Source of the DNA: Bradyrhizobium sp. AZCC 2176
GTDB taxonomy: Bacteria; Pseudomonadota; Alphaproteobacteria; Rhizobiales; Xanthobacteraceae
Reading direction: 5' to 3'
Assembly: GCF_036924645.1 (NCBI RefSeq)
Contig: NZ_JAZHRX010000001.1
Location: forward strand, 1,550,001-1,614,000
DNA length: 64,000 nt
In this document: positions 62,769-64,000 of the stretch, one piece after another
Layout: each line of letters starts with the position of its first letter
Position numbering within the stretch: position 1 is the stretch's first letter
The notes under the pieces: generated by a model
What the model saw: the letters and a program-made list of their open reading frames with translations, nothing else
Told to the model about the DNA's origin: nothing
The model's database searches: none
Made by a program: the position numbers and the translations under genes

Positions 62769-63320
62769 ATGAGTAGTGTGAGTGAGCAGGAGCATCTCAA
62801 TCCCCGCGATCCGCTGTACTACGCGCCGCGCTGGCTACGTGAACGGTCGGCTCTGCGCGGCGCGGGCCCCGAGACGCCGTTTTCTCCGGCGTCGTTCGAC
62901 TCCCAACTCGAGAGCGCAGTATCCGACGCGCTGCGCCATCCCCTCGATCCCGAGGTGATGCACGAACCCGACCTGGAGTCGAAGAAGGCATTGTGGACCG
63001 TTGCGGCACGCTTCGCCGGCGCCATCGGCGTCGCCGCCCTCGTGGCGCTGTTCTTCGTCGTCGCCGTGCCCGGCTCGCGGCAGAGCGACGGCGAGCCGTC
63101 GACGTCGACGTTCTCCAACGTCGCGCAGTCGATCAAGACCACTTTGTTCCAGTCCAGCGAGGCTTCGCCAAAGGCTGCGATCAACGAATTCCAAGCCCTG
63201 CTCGCCTCCACGCCGCCGAGCGCTCCGGCGGCGTCCGAGCAGGACAGCCAATTGCTCAAGCAGTTCATGCAGTGGCGCGAGAGGCCGGATCCGGCCACGC
63301 CGCAACGTACCAACCCATAA
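62769..63320 (+). CDS. hypothetical single-helix membrane protein
   Basis: 183 residues from ATG 62769 (GAGGAG 9-14 bases upstream). Soluble N-terminal part (S-V-S-E-Q-E-H-L-N-P-R-D-P-L-Y-Y-A-P-R), membrane helix at about 80-100 (A-G-A-I-G-V-A-A-L-V-A-L-F-F-V-V-A-V), then a helical tail. The frame is open 123 codons further upstream. Followed by an ABC binding-protein gene. Confidence 0.7.
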   Translation: MSSVSEQEHLNPRDPLYYAPRWLRERSALRGAGPETPFSPASFDSQLESAVSDALRHPLDPEVMHEPDLESKKALWTVAARFAGAIGVAALVALFFVVAVPGSRQSDGEPSTSTFSNVAQSIKTTLFQSSEASPKAAINEFQALLASTPPSAPAASEQDSQLLKQFMQWRERPDPATPQRTNP

Positions 63321-63386
63321 TCCAGACGGAGGGCTGACCATGCCCGAGAACCGACTTACGGCGATCTTGTTCTCAAGGAGTCTGCC

Positions 63387-64000
63387 ATGACCTCGCACCG
63401 GATGACCTTGCTGGTCGGGGCTGTGCTCATCGGCATTGCAGGCAGCGCCCAGGCTGCCGGCGACATTGGGATCGTGCGCGACCTTGCAGGCCGCGTCGGC
63501 CCCGTAATCGGTTCGGCGCAGGCCTGCCGCGACATTGCGCGTCCCCGCATCCAGACCATCGCCGACAAATTTTCGCAGGTGATCCGGGAAGCTTCGTCGA
63601 ACGAGGCAGAGCGTTCCGATCTCACGCAGGTGTTCGATCGCAGCGTGGCTGAGGGACGTACCGCCGTTACCTCAGGCAAGATCGACTGCATCCGGGCCGA
63701 CCGCCAGTTGGCCGATCTCGAACGCTCGATCTCCGGACCGAGCCTCTCCAGCGTGATCGGCCCGTCGCCAGCGGCCGCCGCGACCGCAGCGAATGCCGCA
63801 ACCGCGCCGACGGCCAATGTGCCGGCAGGCCCGCTGCCGCGCGGCATCGGCGAAAAGGAAATCCGCTTCGGCATCGCCGCCCCCTTCTCCGGCTCGGCCC
63901 GCGAGTTGGGCCGGCAGATGAAGCTCGGTATCGAGACCGCCTTCAACCGGATCAACGATTCCGGCGGCGTCGACGGGCGAATGCTCAAATTGTTCGCTGC
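63387..64000 (+). CDS. branched-chain amino-acid-type ABC substrate-binding protein (partial)
   Basis: The first 204 residues, cut by the window edge. Signal peptide (L-L-V-G-A-V-L-I-G-I-A-G-S-A-Q-A-A), a helical region of about 120 residues, then the receptor-family start K-E-I-R-F-G-I-A-A-P-F-S-G-S-A-R-E-L-G-R-Q and F-N-R-I-N-D-S-G-G-V-D-G-R typical of Peripla_BP_6. The ~120-residue helical insert before the receptor domain is unusual. AGGAG 7 bases before the ATG. Confidence 0.85.
   Translation, partial: MTSHRMTLLVGAVLIGIAGSAQAAGDIGIVRDLAGRVGPVIGSAQACRDIARPRIQTIADKFSQVIREASSNEAERSDLTQVFDRSVAEGRTAVTSGKIDCIRADRQLADLERSISGPSLSSVIGPSPAAAATAANAATAPTANVPAGPLPRGIGEKEIRFGIAAPFSGSARELGRQMKLGIETAFNRINDSGGVDGRMLKLFA

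Noticed and set aside
1..64000. CRISPR array
   Set aside because: No regularly spaced short repeats with unique spacers; the only regular repeats are 243-bp coding units.

Overview
The window looks like a chromosomal segment of a GC-rich alphaproteobacterium, most likely Bradyrhizobium or a close Nitrobacteraceae relative. The evidence is the gene families (CtrA-type box before minCDE, an extracellular-polysaccharide cluster with FixK/FNR-type signals), the many GTG/TTG starts, and three copies of interspersed palindromic elements of a kind I know from these genomes. This is inference from sequence alone.

Layout. (1) 1-24 kb is an accessory exopolysaccharide (EPS) region. It holds a Crp/Fnr regulator (146-802), two paralogous NarL/LuxR-type response regulators at either end (1204-1944 and 18813-19532), CDP-glucose synthesis (rfbF) with an epimerase, two family-2 glycosyltransferases, a Wzx-type flippase, a Wzy-type polymerase/ligase, a Wzz/GumC-type chain-length protein, an FkbM methyltransferase, and three members of an unusual family of probably extracellular proteins (15090, 20911, 22346). 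A CDP-glucose 4,6-dehydratase-like gene (10179-11189) is broken by an in-frame TGA. Six near-identical palindromes, TTGAY-N4-RTCAA (FNR/FixK type), sit in the intergenic regions of this cluster, and I found none elsewhere in the window. Together with the Fnr-family gene they suggest a dedicated EPS regulon. (2) 24-31 kb is a graveyard of mobile DNA: IS1182-type and IS91-type transposase remnants, a VRR-NUC nuclease pseudogene, an integrase remnant next to a tRNA 3'-end-like sequence, an excisionase-like gene, and a very long coiled-coil gene built on 243-bp tandem repeats. (3) 31-44 kb mixes small transcription units: a LysR regulator opposite an NTF2-like/metallo-beta-lactamase pair, a kelch protein, an MFS transporter, a lytic transglycosylase, a peptide-type ABC binding protein, and a complete tungstate operon tupABC with a divergent HTH/binding-protein-fusion regulator. 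(4) 44-64 kb looks like core genome: ilvA, a two-component pair, small secreted proteins, a drug/metabolite exporter opposite a MocR regulator, an MscS channel, nitronate monooxygenase opposite an acyl-CoA synthetase, minCDE, and the start of a branched-chain-amino-acid-type binding protein cut by the window edge.

The most novel material is the EPS region: its operator set, the recognition-helix Cys in its Fnr-like protein, the three-paralogue extracellular family, and small genes with their own boxes (a 56-residue zinc-ribbon protein at 17074-17244 and an 84-residue protein at 17801-18055).
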